Positions 7,662 to 14,558 of a stretch of DNA of 28,005 nt are shown one piece after another (position 1 is the first letter of the stretch; the number at the start of each line of letters is the position of its first letter). Both the position numbers and the translations under genes were made by a program. The notes under the pieces were generated by a model that saw only the letters and a list, made by a program, of their open reading frames with translations, searched no databases and had not been told where the DNA came from. The DNA lies in NCBI GenBank assembly GCA_964448855.1, contig CAYUXI010000023.1:1-28005 (forward strand), written 5' to 3'. Source of the stretch: QAMX01 sp964448855 (GTDB lineage Bacteria; Bacillota; Clostridia; Oscillospirales; QAMX01).

Positions 7662-8534
7662 ATGTGGATCAGTGACGGATGGCGCGATTACGCGTTAATA
7701 GATTGTGGCGGCGGCGAACGGCTGGAACGCTGGGGAGATTATTATCTGGTTCGCCCGGATCCGCAGGCCCTCTGGTGCCGCTCCTCCAACGACCCGCATT
7801 GGAAATCGCCGGACGCCCGATATCTCCGGTCCTCGTCCGGCGGCGGTCGGTGGGAAAAATTCTCCCTGCCGGAGCAATGGACAATTCGCTATCACAACCT
7901 GACGTTTCAGGTAAAGCCGATGAATTTCAAGCATACGGGTATTTTCCCAGAACAGGCCGCTAACTGGGACTGGACGGCACAGCAGATTGCGCGAGCCAAA
8001 ACGCCGGTGCGCGTGCTGAACCTGTTTGCCTATACCGGTGCAGCCACTCTGTCCGCTTCGGCCGCCGGTGCATCGCTCTGTCATGTGGATGCCGCTCGCG
8101 GCATGGTGCAGTGGGGGCGCGAAAATGCACGCCTCTCCCATCTGGCCGACCGTCCCATCCGCTGGATCATTGATGACTGCCTGAAATTCGTCGAACGCGA
8201 AAAACGCCGCGGCAGCCGATACGAGGGCATTATCATGGATCCGCCGTCGTTTGGCCGCGGACCAAACGGCGAAACCTGGAAAATCGAGGCCGAAATTGAC
8301 GGTCTGATTCGAAGCGTCAGCGAACTGCTGAGTGACCAGCCCCTGTTCCTGATGATCAATTCCTACTCCTCCGGCCTTTCGCCGGAAGCCGTTGCCTATA
8401 TGACGCGTGACATCGTGGAGCGCAAATGGGGCGGACAAACCGAATGCGCCGAGCTGGGTCTGCCTGTGCAGGCGAGCGGCCTGGCGCTGCCCTGCGGCGC
8501 AACCACCCGATGGGTATCACAAAGCAATTCCTGA
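7662..8534 (+). CDS. Class I SAM-dependent rRNA methyltransferase (RlmI/COG1092-like)
   Basis: A 290-residue protein whose C-terminal two thirds are a Rossmann-type methyltransferase domain. The SAM-binding motif I segment N-L-F-A-Y-T-G-A-A-T is at about residues 126-135 and the catalytic-loop motif D-P-P-S-F-G at about 196-201, a combination typical of the RlmI/RlmK group that methylates 23S rRNA (RlmI makes m5C1962). It lacks the N-terminal PUA domain of E. coli RlmI; the first 100 residues instead contain W/G/R-rich beta-type sequence. The exact target nucleotide is therefore not certain. ATG 7662 follows GGAGGA with 9-base spacing. It is the first gene after the operon promoter and ends 19 bases before ecfA1. 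Confidence 0.88.
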   Translation: MWISDGWRDYALIDCGGGERLERWGDYYLVRPDPQALWCRSSNDPHWKSPDARYLRSSSGGGRWEKFSLPEQWTIRYHNLTFQVKPMNFKHTGIFPEQAANWDWTAQQIARAKTPVRVLNLFAYTGAATLSASAAGASLCHVDAARGMVQWGRENARLSHLADRPIRWIIDDCLKFVEREKRRGSRYEGIIMDPPSFGRGPNGETWKIEAEIDGLIRSVSELLSDQPLFLMINSYSSGLSPEAVAYMTRDIVERKWGGQTECAELGLPVQASGLALPCGATTRWVSQSNS

Positions 8535-8553
8535 AACAGAAAGGCACAAAACC

Positions 8554-9435
8554 ATGATACAGACGGTCGATCTGACCTACTCCTACACCGAGTCCGAAGA
8601 ACCGCAAAGCCATACGAGCCATACGGTGCTGAATCAGCTGTCCCTGACCCTGGAACGCGGCAAAATGACCGCGATCATCGGGCACAACGGCTCCGGCAAG
8701 TCTACCCTTGCCAAGCACATGAACGCCATTTGCCTTCCCACCGGCGGCAAATGCTACGTCAACGGCATGGATACAACCGATGAAGCGCTCCTCTTCGAAA
8801 TTCGGCGAACCGTTGGAATGGTTTTTCAAAATCCGGACAATCAGATCATTGCATCGGTCGTCGATGAGGATGTGGCGTTTGCCCCGGAAAATCTCGGACT
8901 GCCGCATGATGAAATCGTTGCCCGCGTCCATGACGCACTGGAGGCCGTCGGAATGTCGGCCTTTGCAGGTCATGCGCCGCATCTTTTATCCGGTGGCCAG
9001 AAACAGCGCGTGGCCATTGCCGGTGTGCTGGCTATGCGGCCGGAATGCATCGTCCTCGATGAACCGACAGCCATGCTCGACCCCCGTGGCCGCAAGGAGG
9101 TTCTGGATACCATCCTTCGCCTGCAAAAAGAATATGAGCTGACGGTCGTTCTCATTACCCACCATATGGACGAAGCGGCCAAGGCCGATCGGGTCGTCGT
9201 GCTCAATGACGGCCGCGTCTATCTGGACGGTACCCCGGCGGAAACGCTGGTTCAAATCAGGGCGCTGCGTGCAGTCGGCATGGATGTCCCGCCGTCCGTC
9301 GATCTGCTGTATCGACTCGGCGGCGAAACCGATATTCCCCTCGATGCACTGGACGCGGAAACGTGCGCCGAACGGATTGCACAGTGGCTGCAACCGCAAT
9401 CATGCGACAGAATCAGGAAGGCAGAGAATCACTGA
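8554..9435 (+). CDS. ecfA1: ECF transporter ATP-binding protein EcfA1
   Basis: A 293-residue ABC ATPase that with EcfA2 and EcfT forms the energising module of energy-coupling factor transporters, used for vitamins and transition metals. Walker A is G-H-N-G-S-G-K-S (43-50), the Q-loop is F-Q-N-P-D-N-Q, the signature is L-S-G-G-Q-K-Q-R, Walker B is V-L-D-E-P-T-A, and the switch His is in T-H-H-M-D-E. The Q-loop N-P-D-N-Q and position upstream of a second A subunit fit EcfA1. The frame opens at 8407 inside the previous gene; ATG 8554 is supported by AGAAAGG and the normal family start. It is separated from ecfA2 by one base, so the two are translationally coupled. Confidence 0.94.
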   Translation: MIQTVDLTYSYTESEEPQSHTSHTVLNQLSLTLERGKMTAIIGHNGSGKSTLAKHMNAICLPTGGKCYVNGMDTTDEALLFEIRRTVGMVFQNPDNQIIASVVDEDVAFAPENLGLPHDEIVARVHDALEAVGMSAFAGHAPHLLSGGQKQRVAIAGVLAMRPECIVLDEPTAMLDPRGRKEVLDTILRLQKEYELTVVLITHHMDEAAKADRVVVLNDGRVYLDGTPAETLVQIRALRAVGMDVPPSVDLLYRLGGETDIPLDALDAETCAERIAQWLQPQSCDRIRKAENH

Positions 9436-9436
9436 C

Positions 9437-10321
9437 ATGGCAGAATTGCTGCGCTGCGAACAGCTAACGCATATATACAGCCCGAAAACCCCGTTTGAGT
9501 TCCGGGCACTCGATGAGATCAATCTCACCATTTCGGACGGCAGCCTGATCGGCCTGATCGGTCATACCGGCTCCGGCAAATCGACGCTGATTCAACATTT
9601 TAACGGCCTGCTGACGCCGACCTCCGGGCGCATCCTGCTGCGCGGAGAAAATCTGGCAGAGGATAAAAAACGCCTCCGGGACATTCGTTTCCGCGTTGGG
9701 CTGGTCTTTCAGTTCCCGGAATACCAGCTCTTTGAGGAAACGGTCGAAAAAGATATCGCCTTTGGCCCGACCAATATGGGGCTGAAACCGGCGGAAATCG
9801 CCGAGCGGGTGGCCAGAGCCGCCGAATTGACGGGGCTCTCCGGAGATCTGCTCAAAAAATCGCCGTTCGAGCTCTCTGGCGGCCAGAAACGCCGTGTCGC
9901 CATCGCCGGTGTCATTGCGATGGAACCGGAGCTGCTCGTGCTCGATGAACCGACTGCCGGTCTGGACCCGCAGGGACGGGACGAGATTTTAGACTGCATC
10001 CGCACCTATCAGAAGCAGGGCAACCGCTCGGTCGTCATCGTTTCCCACAGCATGGATGACGTGGCGCGCTTTGCCGACCGCATCATTGTCATGCAGAAGG
10101 GCAAAATCCTGATGGACGGTACGCCAGCGGAGATCTTTGCGCGGGACGATGAGCTGATGGCAGCCGGATTGGATATACCGTTTGCCGCGGATGTCATGCG
10201 CCGTTTAAAGCAGATGGGCGCAGTCCCGGCGGATACCGAGGCGGTCTATACCGTAGAAGCGGCTGCGGAGCTGCTTCGCAAACTGAAACAGAAAAAAGGA
10301 GAATACGCCGCAGACCGGTAA
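9437..10321 (+). CDS. ecfA2: ECF transporter ATP-binding protein EcfA2
   Basis: A 294-residue ABC ATPase, the partner of EcfA1 in the heterodimeric motor. Walker A is G-H-T-G-S-G-K-S (42-49), followed by H-F-N-G-L-L typical of EcfA2. The Q-loop F-Q-F-P-E-Y-Q-L-F, also typical of EcfA2, is followed by the signature L-S-G-G-Q-K-R-R, Walker B V-L-D-E-P-T-A-G-L-D and the switch His in S-H-S-M-D-D. ATG 9437 lies one base after the ecfA1 stop; the longer frame from 9206 overlaps ecfA1 and is not used. The gene ends 17 bases before ecfT. No dedicated substrate-binding S component is found nearby, so this module probably serves several S components encoded elsewhere. Confidence 0.95.
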   Translation: MAELLRCEQLTHIYSPKTPFEFRALDEINLTISDGSLIGLIGHTGSGKSTLIQHFNGLLTPTSGRILLRGENLAEDKKRLRDIRFRVGLVFQFPEYQLFEETVEKDIAFGPTNMGLKPAEIAERVARAAELTGLSGDLLKKSPFELSGGQKRRVAIAGVIAMEPELLVLDEPTAGLDPQGRDEILDCIRTYQKQGNRSVVIVSHSMDDVARFADRIIVMQKGKILMDGTPAEIFARDDELMAAGLDIPFAADVMRRLKQMGAVPADTEAVYTVEAAAELLRKLKQKKGEYAADR

Positions 10322-10338
10322 AAGCGGCGAACCATTCT

Positions 10339-11145
10339 ATGCTGAAGGATATTACACTCGGCCAGTATTTTCCGGGAAACTCGATCATTCACCGGCTGGA
10401 CGCAAGAATCAAACTGATTTTGACGATTCTCTATATTGTCATGGTCTTTACCGCTCAAACACCGGGCGGTTACCTGACGGTCTTTGCACTGCTGCTGTTT
10501 GTGATTCTGAGCTCCCACATTTCCATCAAGCTGGTTTTCCGCAGCATCCGGCCGATTCTGATCTTTGTCGCCATTACGGCCGTGCTGAATATCTTCTTCA
10601 CGCCGGGCGAACACATCCTCTTTCAGTGGAAATTCCTGAAAATCACAACCGAAGGCCTGATTTTTGCGTTCTACATGGTGCTCCGGATCGTTTTCCTGAT
10701 CGCCGGAACCTCCATGCTGACCTATACCACCTCGCCGATTATGCTGACCGACGGGATTGAACGGCTGCTCTCGCCGCTGCGCGTGGTGCATTTCCCGGCG
10801 CACGAGCTGGCCATGATGATGAGCATCGCCCTCCGCTTTATCCCGACCCTGATTGATGAAACGGACAAAATCATGGCGGCCCAAAAAGCACGCGGCGCGG
10901 ATTTCGAAAGCGGCAACCTCCTTCGCCGCGCAAAAGCCCTGATTCCACTGCTGGTTCCGCTGCTGGTCAGCGCGTTTCGCCGCGCAGATGAGCTGGCCAC
11001 CGCGATGGAATGCCGCTGCTATCACGGCGGAGACGGGCGCACCCGATTCCGGGTCATGCACCTCACTGCATCCGATTTCGTGGCACTTGCCGTCTGTATC
11101 GTACTCCAAACGGCGATCATCGGATTCAGAATCTTTAACATTTGA
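10339..11145 (+). CDS. ecfT: ECF transporter transmembrane protein EcfT
   Basis: A 268-residue membrane subunit with about five or six hydrophobic segments (near 25-40, 45-60, 70-88, 105-130 and 245-265). EcfT links the two ATPases to a substrate-specific S subunit through long coupling helices. The first coupling motif A-R-G is visible at 184-186 (Q-K-A-R-G-A-D); the second appears as A-M-E-C-R-C-Y at 222-228, where many homologues have A-M-E-A-R-x-Y. It begins with the family-typical pattern G-Q-Y-F-P-G-N-S-I-I-H-R-L-D-A-R. The ribosome binding site is weak (G-C-G-G-C-G-A-A region), consistent with coupling to ecfA2. Its stop codon is followed almost at once by truA, the usual Bacillota order. 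Confidence 0.94.
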   Translation: MLKDITLGQYFPGNSIIHRLDARIKLILTILYIVMVFTAQTPGGYLTVFALLLFVILSSHISIKLVFRSIRPILIFVAITAVLNIFFTPGEHILFQWKFLKITTEGLIFAFYMVLRIVFLIAGTSMLTYTTSPIMLTDGIERLLSPLRVVHFPAHELAMMMSIALRFIPTLIDETDKIMAAQKARGADFESGNLLRRAKALIPLLVPLLVSAFRRADELATAMECRCYHGGDGRTRFRVMHLTASDFVALAVCIVLQTAIIGFRIFNI

Positions 11146-11156
11146 TGGGACGGACG

Positions 11157-11927
11157 ATGAGAAATATCGCTCTGCTGCTCCGCTATGACGGCGCAGCATA
11201 TCACGGATGGCAAACACAGCAGAATGCTGTCACCATACAGGAAACGCTCGAACAGGCACTTCGCCGCCTCACCGGTGAACCCATTCCGCGCGGACTGGCT
11301 GGCTGCTCCAGAACGGATGCCGGTGTTCACGCCTCGGCCTATGTAGCAAACTTTGAATCGGCCTGCACCATCCCGGCAGAACGCTTCCCGGCAGCGATTC
11401 GCCCGTACCTACCACCGGACATTTCCGTCCGTGCGGCAAAGGATATGCCGGAAGATTTCCATGCCCGGTTTTCCTGCACTGGCAAGGAGTATATCTACCG
11501 CATCTACCACGGCAACGAGCCGGATCCGTTCCTGTATCAACGCGCCATGTACCATCCTTACCGCCTGAATGCGGAAAAAATGAACGCGGCAGCGGCCTGC
11601 CTGCGCGGTACGCATGACTTCCGTGCCTTCATGGCCGCCGGTGCAACCGTCCGGGATACCGTCCGAACGATCTACGACTGCACGGTCTGTGAGACGGACG
11701 GGGAAATCCGTGTGACCGTTTCGGCCAACGGCTTTTTGTACAATATGGTGCGCATCCTGGCCGGAACGCTGATTGCCGTGTCGGATGGCAAGCTGCAACC
11801 GGAAAGGCTGCCGGAAATGATCGAACGCGGCGATCGAACGAAGCTGGGAATGACGCTGCCGCCCTACGGACTGTATCTGAATCGAATCTGGTATCCGCAG
11901 GGCGAAGCGCAGACAATCTTTTTTTGA
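11157..11927 (+). CDS. truA: tRNA pseudouridine(38-40) synthase TruA
   Basis: A 256-residue pseudouridine synthase that in this family isomerises uridines 38, 39 and 40 in the anticodon arm of tRNAs. The catalytic Asp is D54 in the motif G-C-S-R-T-D-A-G-V-H-A, and Y-D-G-x-x-Y-H-G-W-Q near the N-terminus is typical. Later family motifs F-x-C-T-G-K-E-Y-I-Y and G-T-H-D-F-R-A-F are present. Starts at TTG 11142, ATG 11145 (overlapping the ecfT stop as TGATG) and ATG 11157 are possible; I prefer 11157 because GGGA precedes it with six-base spacing and the family normally starts close to the R-N-I-A-L strand. The placement after ecfT is conserved across Bacillota. Confidence 0.94.
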   Translation: MRNIALLLRYDGAAYHGWQTQQNAVTIQETLEQALRRLTGEPIPRGLAGCSRTDAGVHASAYVANFESACTIPAERFPAAIRPYLPPDISVRAAKDMPEDFHARFSCTGKEYIYRIYHGNEPDPFLYQRAMYHPYRLNAEKMNAAAACLRGTHDFRAFMAAGATVRDTVRTIYDCTVCETDGEIRVTVSANGFLYNMVRILAGTLIAVSDGKLQPERLPEMIERGDRTKLGMTLPPYGLYLNRIWYPQGEAQTIFF

Positions 11928-11956
11928 CAGACTCAGAACAGAGGGAGGCGAACAAG

Positions 11957-13195
11957 ATGCCGAATCATGAAGATGAAATGGTTCCGCCGTCATCCGAATC
12001 GGAGCAGACTCCGTTGACGGCTGCCGAACGCATTTCCAAAGCGCTGCGTCGGCGAAAAAAACGCAATCGCGTTCGGCGCGTGGCCGGAAAATGTCTCGGC
12101 ATCGCACTGGTCGCAACCCTGCTGATTCTGGCCGTTGTCCTGATTTACCGCAACTGGGACTTCTTTCAGCCGGATTCCTTCCGTGAGTCCGTTACGGTGC
12201 AGTCCAACAGCAAATCGCTGATGAAAATCGGCGGAGCGATTGATATCGTGACGGGCAACACGGCACAGTATCTCCCGTTCGCATCGGGGCTGGCCGTGAT
12301 TACAACCACTAACGTCCGCTATGCCACCGAAACCGGCGAGGAGGGCTTCTTGGCTGATGTCACATTGACGCGTCCCGCGGCTGTCACGGCCGAGGAGGGT
12401 CTGGTTGTGTATGACCGCGGCGGCACTACGGTGATCAGCGCGTCTAAGACCGGGCTTCTGGCAGAAACAGAAGCCGTCGGCAACTGCATCTCGGCTGCCA
12501 TCAACGATTCGGGCAGCATCGCCGTTGTTTCGGAATGCGAAGGCTATCTGAGCGCCGTCGCCGTGTATGATCGCCAGCTGAACCGCCGCTATCTCTGGAA
12601 GACGCCGGAATATTTCGCGGCCAATGCACTGGTATCGGAAAACGGCAAATGGCTGGCCGTCTCTGTCGTCACCACGGAATCCTATCGCCTGATCTCCAAG
12701 GTCCTGATCTTTGACCTTCGAAAAGAAGGTGTGGCGGCTGAAGTGAATCTCGGCGAGGTGCCGGTGGTCGGCCTGCTGGAAAATGATGCAGGTCTGCTGG
12801 CCGTCACCGAAACGGACGCTGTCACGCTGGACTGGGGCGGAACCGTCCGCACAAGCGTCAGTTTCCAGGGCGATCGGGTCTGCGGCCTGGAAACGGATGG
12901 AAAAACGGCATTCGTTCTGCTGACCGCCCGGAATGATGCAACTGTGCGCTATCGACTGGTGCATCTGGATGCATCCGGTGCGCGAAATGCCGTGATTTCG
13001 CTGACCTGTGATATTCAGGCCATTTCAGCGGGCAACGGTATGCTTGCAATGCTTTCGGGCAGCCAGATTCGAATGTATGACGGCGATCTGTCCATTCAAA
13101 AATACATTTCTCCCGAACCCGGCGTAACGAATATCGTGACGATGCGGGACAATAAGCTGGTAATGATTACTGCACAGGAATTGTTTGTGGCCTGA
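11957..13195 (+). CDS. DUF5711-like membrane-anchored beta-propeller protein
   Basis: A 412-residue protein with a charged cytoplasmic N-terminus (Arg/Lys-rich 29-42), one transmembrane helix at about 46-64, and an extracytoplasmic region made of repeated beta-strand units, such as V-V-Y-D-R-G-G-T-T-V and V-A-V-Y-D-R-Q-L-N, suggesting a seven- or eight-bladed propeller. This layout fits the DUF5711 family of clostridia; family naming is from memory and the function is unknown. The open frame begins at TTG 11924 overlapping truA, but ATG 11957 has GGGAGG at 11943-11948 and is chosen. It sits between truA and the CvpA-family gene, 28 bases from the latter, so it is probably co-transcribed with envelope genes. 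Confidence 0.8.
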   Translation: MPNHEDEMVPPSSESEQTPLTAAERISKALRRRKKRNRVRRVAGKCLGIALVATLLILAVVLIYRNWDFFQPDSFRESVTVQSNSKSLMKIGGAIDIVTGNTAQYLPFASGLAVITTTNVRYATETGEEGFLADVTLTRPAAVTAEEGLVVYDRGGTTVISASKTGLLAETEAVGNCISAAINDSGSIAVVSECEGYLSAVAVYDRQLNRRYLWKTPEYFAANALVSENGKWLAVSVVTTESYRLISKVLIFDLRKEGVAAEVNLGEVPVVGLLENDAGLLAVTETDAVTLDWGGTVRTSVSFQGDRVCGLETDGKTAFVLLTARNDATVRYRLVHLDASGARNAVISLTCDIQAISAGNGMLAMLSGSQIRMYDGDLSIQKYISPEPGVTNIVTMRDNKLVMITAQELFVA

Positions 13196-13223
13196 TGCAG
13201 CTTGGAAAAACCGGAGGTTGGTT

Positions 13224-13904
13224 ATGGCATTTCTTGTAGATGTGGTTTTGATTCTGATCATTGCACTCGCCGCATGGATGGGGTACCGCCGTGGCGTGAT
13301 CAAAACGGTCGTCAAGTTTGTTTTGCTGATTGTTTCTGTTGTCCTGGCGAAAACACTGTCGGGCGCCCTGGCAGAATCACTGTCCACGGCGCTGCCGATG
13401 CCCGGAATCGGCACGAAGCTGGCGTCGTACCTCAATGTCAATATGGAAAAACTTGAAAATATATCGCTGGCCGAATTGCTGACGGACTGGGGCTTCCCTG
13501 AAAAAGCGGCAAACAGCATCGAAGAGTTCATCGGCTCAACGGCACAGAGCGCAAACGAATCCATCACCCGTCAGGTCACACCGGTGATTGACCAGCTCCT
13601 GACGGAAATTCTGCTGTTTGCGTTCCTGCTGCTTGTTTTCTGGCTGATTACGATTCTGCTGACAACGCTCGTTAACCATGTGCTGGAACTCCCGATTCTC
13701 GGAACGATCAACCATGTGGCCGGGCTTGCAGTTGGCCTTGCTGTCGGGCTGCTCTCGGTCCTGATCATCGTCTTCCTCATGGCCTGGAGCTTTCCGCTCC
13801 TCGATGCCAGTCTGGATATCGGCCTGACTGAAAAAATCTGTGATCAATCCTTTATGGTGGGGCTGCTCGGAAAGATCAATCCGTTTATGGGAATGCTCGG
13901 ATAA
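13224..13904 (+). CDS. CvpA family membrane protein
   Basis: A 226-residue protein with four hydrophobic helices, two at the N-terminus (about 2-20 and 27-46) and two further on (about 128-152 and 160-190), and the early motif G-Y-R-R-G-V-I-K-T found in CvpA/colicin V production proteins, where a G-x-x-R/K-G segment follows the first helix. The middle region (60-125) is amphipathic and probably extracytoplasmic. CvpA proteins are inner-membrane proteins of uncertain biochemical role, linked to envelope homeostasis. ATG 13224 follows GGAGG; the frame from 13185 overlaps the previous gene and lacks a ribosome binding site. Gene order with the DUF5711-like protein and pgsA suggests an envelope-related segment. 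Confidence 0.85.
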   Translation: MAFLVDVVLILIIALAAWMGYRRGVIKTVVKFVLLIVSVVLAKTLSGALAESLSTALPMPGIGTKLASYLNVNMEKLENISLAELLTDWGFPEKAANSIEEFIGSTAQSANESITRQVTPVIDQLLTEILLFAFLLLVFWLITILLTTLVNHVLELPILGTINHVAGLAVGLAVGLLSVLIIVFLMAWSFPLLDASLDIGLTEKICDQSFMVGLLGKINPFMGMLG

Positions 13905-13949
13905 ATCTTCCGGGGCAGCAGAAAGAAAAAAGAAAGGCAGGCATCAATT

Positions 13950-14534
13950 GTGAACATTCCCAACATCCTCTCACTTCTCAGACTTGTTCTGGTTCCGTGC
14001 TTTGCGGTCGTATATATGTCCTCCATGGACAATGCGGGACTCTATGCCGGATTGATATTTCTGGCGGCCGCGTTGACTGATGTAGTTGACGGATATCTGG
14101 CACGTCGCTGGAAGCAAATTACCAAGTTTGGCCGCATCCTCGACCCGCTGGCTGATAAACTGTTGCAGCTGACGGCATTGGCCTGCCTGATGCTGAAGGG
14201 TATCGTGCCGTGGCCGCTCTGCGCAATTTTCCTCGGCAAAGAGCTGCTGATGATTCTGGGTGCTGGTTTCATGGTCAATCGGCTCGATGATGTCATTCCT
14301 TCGAATCTGTACGGAAAAATCGTATCGTTCCTGATTTCGGCGACCATCTGCGCAGCCATTTTCTTCCATAAACCGGCGGAAAAGGCCGTTCCGGCCCTGT
14401 TCCCGATCCTGTTTTCGGTGGAAGTGGTTTTGGCAGTCGTGGCCTTTGTCATATATTTGACTCGATATATTCGCTGCCTGAAAAAGAAAAAGATCGTCCT
14501 GGACGATCGCTCAGGCCGTCTGAAAACGAAATGA
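13950..14534 (+). CDS. pgsA: CDP-diacylglycerol--glycerol-3-phosphate 3-phosphatidyltransferase
   Basis: A 194-residue integral membrane enzyme that makes phosphatidylglycerophosphate from CDP-diacylglycerol and glycerol-3-phosphate, the committed step to phosphatidylglycerol and cardiolipin. The complete CDP-alcohol phosphotransferase motif is present: D44, D47-G48, A51-R52, G61, D65 and D69 with canonical spacing. The N-terminus N-I-P-N-I-L-S-L-L-R-L is typical of PgsA, and four to six hydrophobic helices follow. The start is GTG 13950, with AGAAAGG about 12 bases upstream; the spacing is slightly long. It is 45 bases after the CvpA-family gene and 24 bases before the Clp ATPase, all in the same direction. 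PgsA is preferred over phosphatidylserine synthase because of its length and N-terminal motif. Confidence 0.93.
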   Translation: MNIPNILSLLRLVLVPCFAVVYMSSMDNAGLYAGLIFLAAALTDVVDGYLARRWKQITKFGRILDPLADKLLQLTALACLMLKGIVPWPLCAIFLGKELLMILGAGFMVNRLDDVIPSNLYGKIVSFLISATICAAIFFHKPAEKAVPALFPILFSVEVVLAVVAFVIYLTRYIRCLKKKKIVLDDRSGRLKTK

Positions 14535-14558
14535 ACCTGAAAAAGAAAGGGTATCAAC

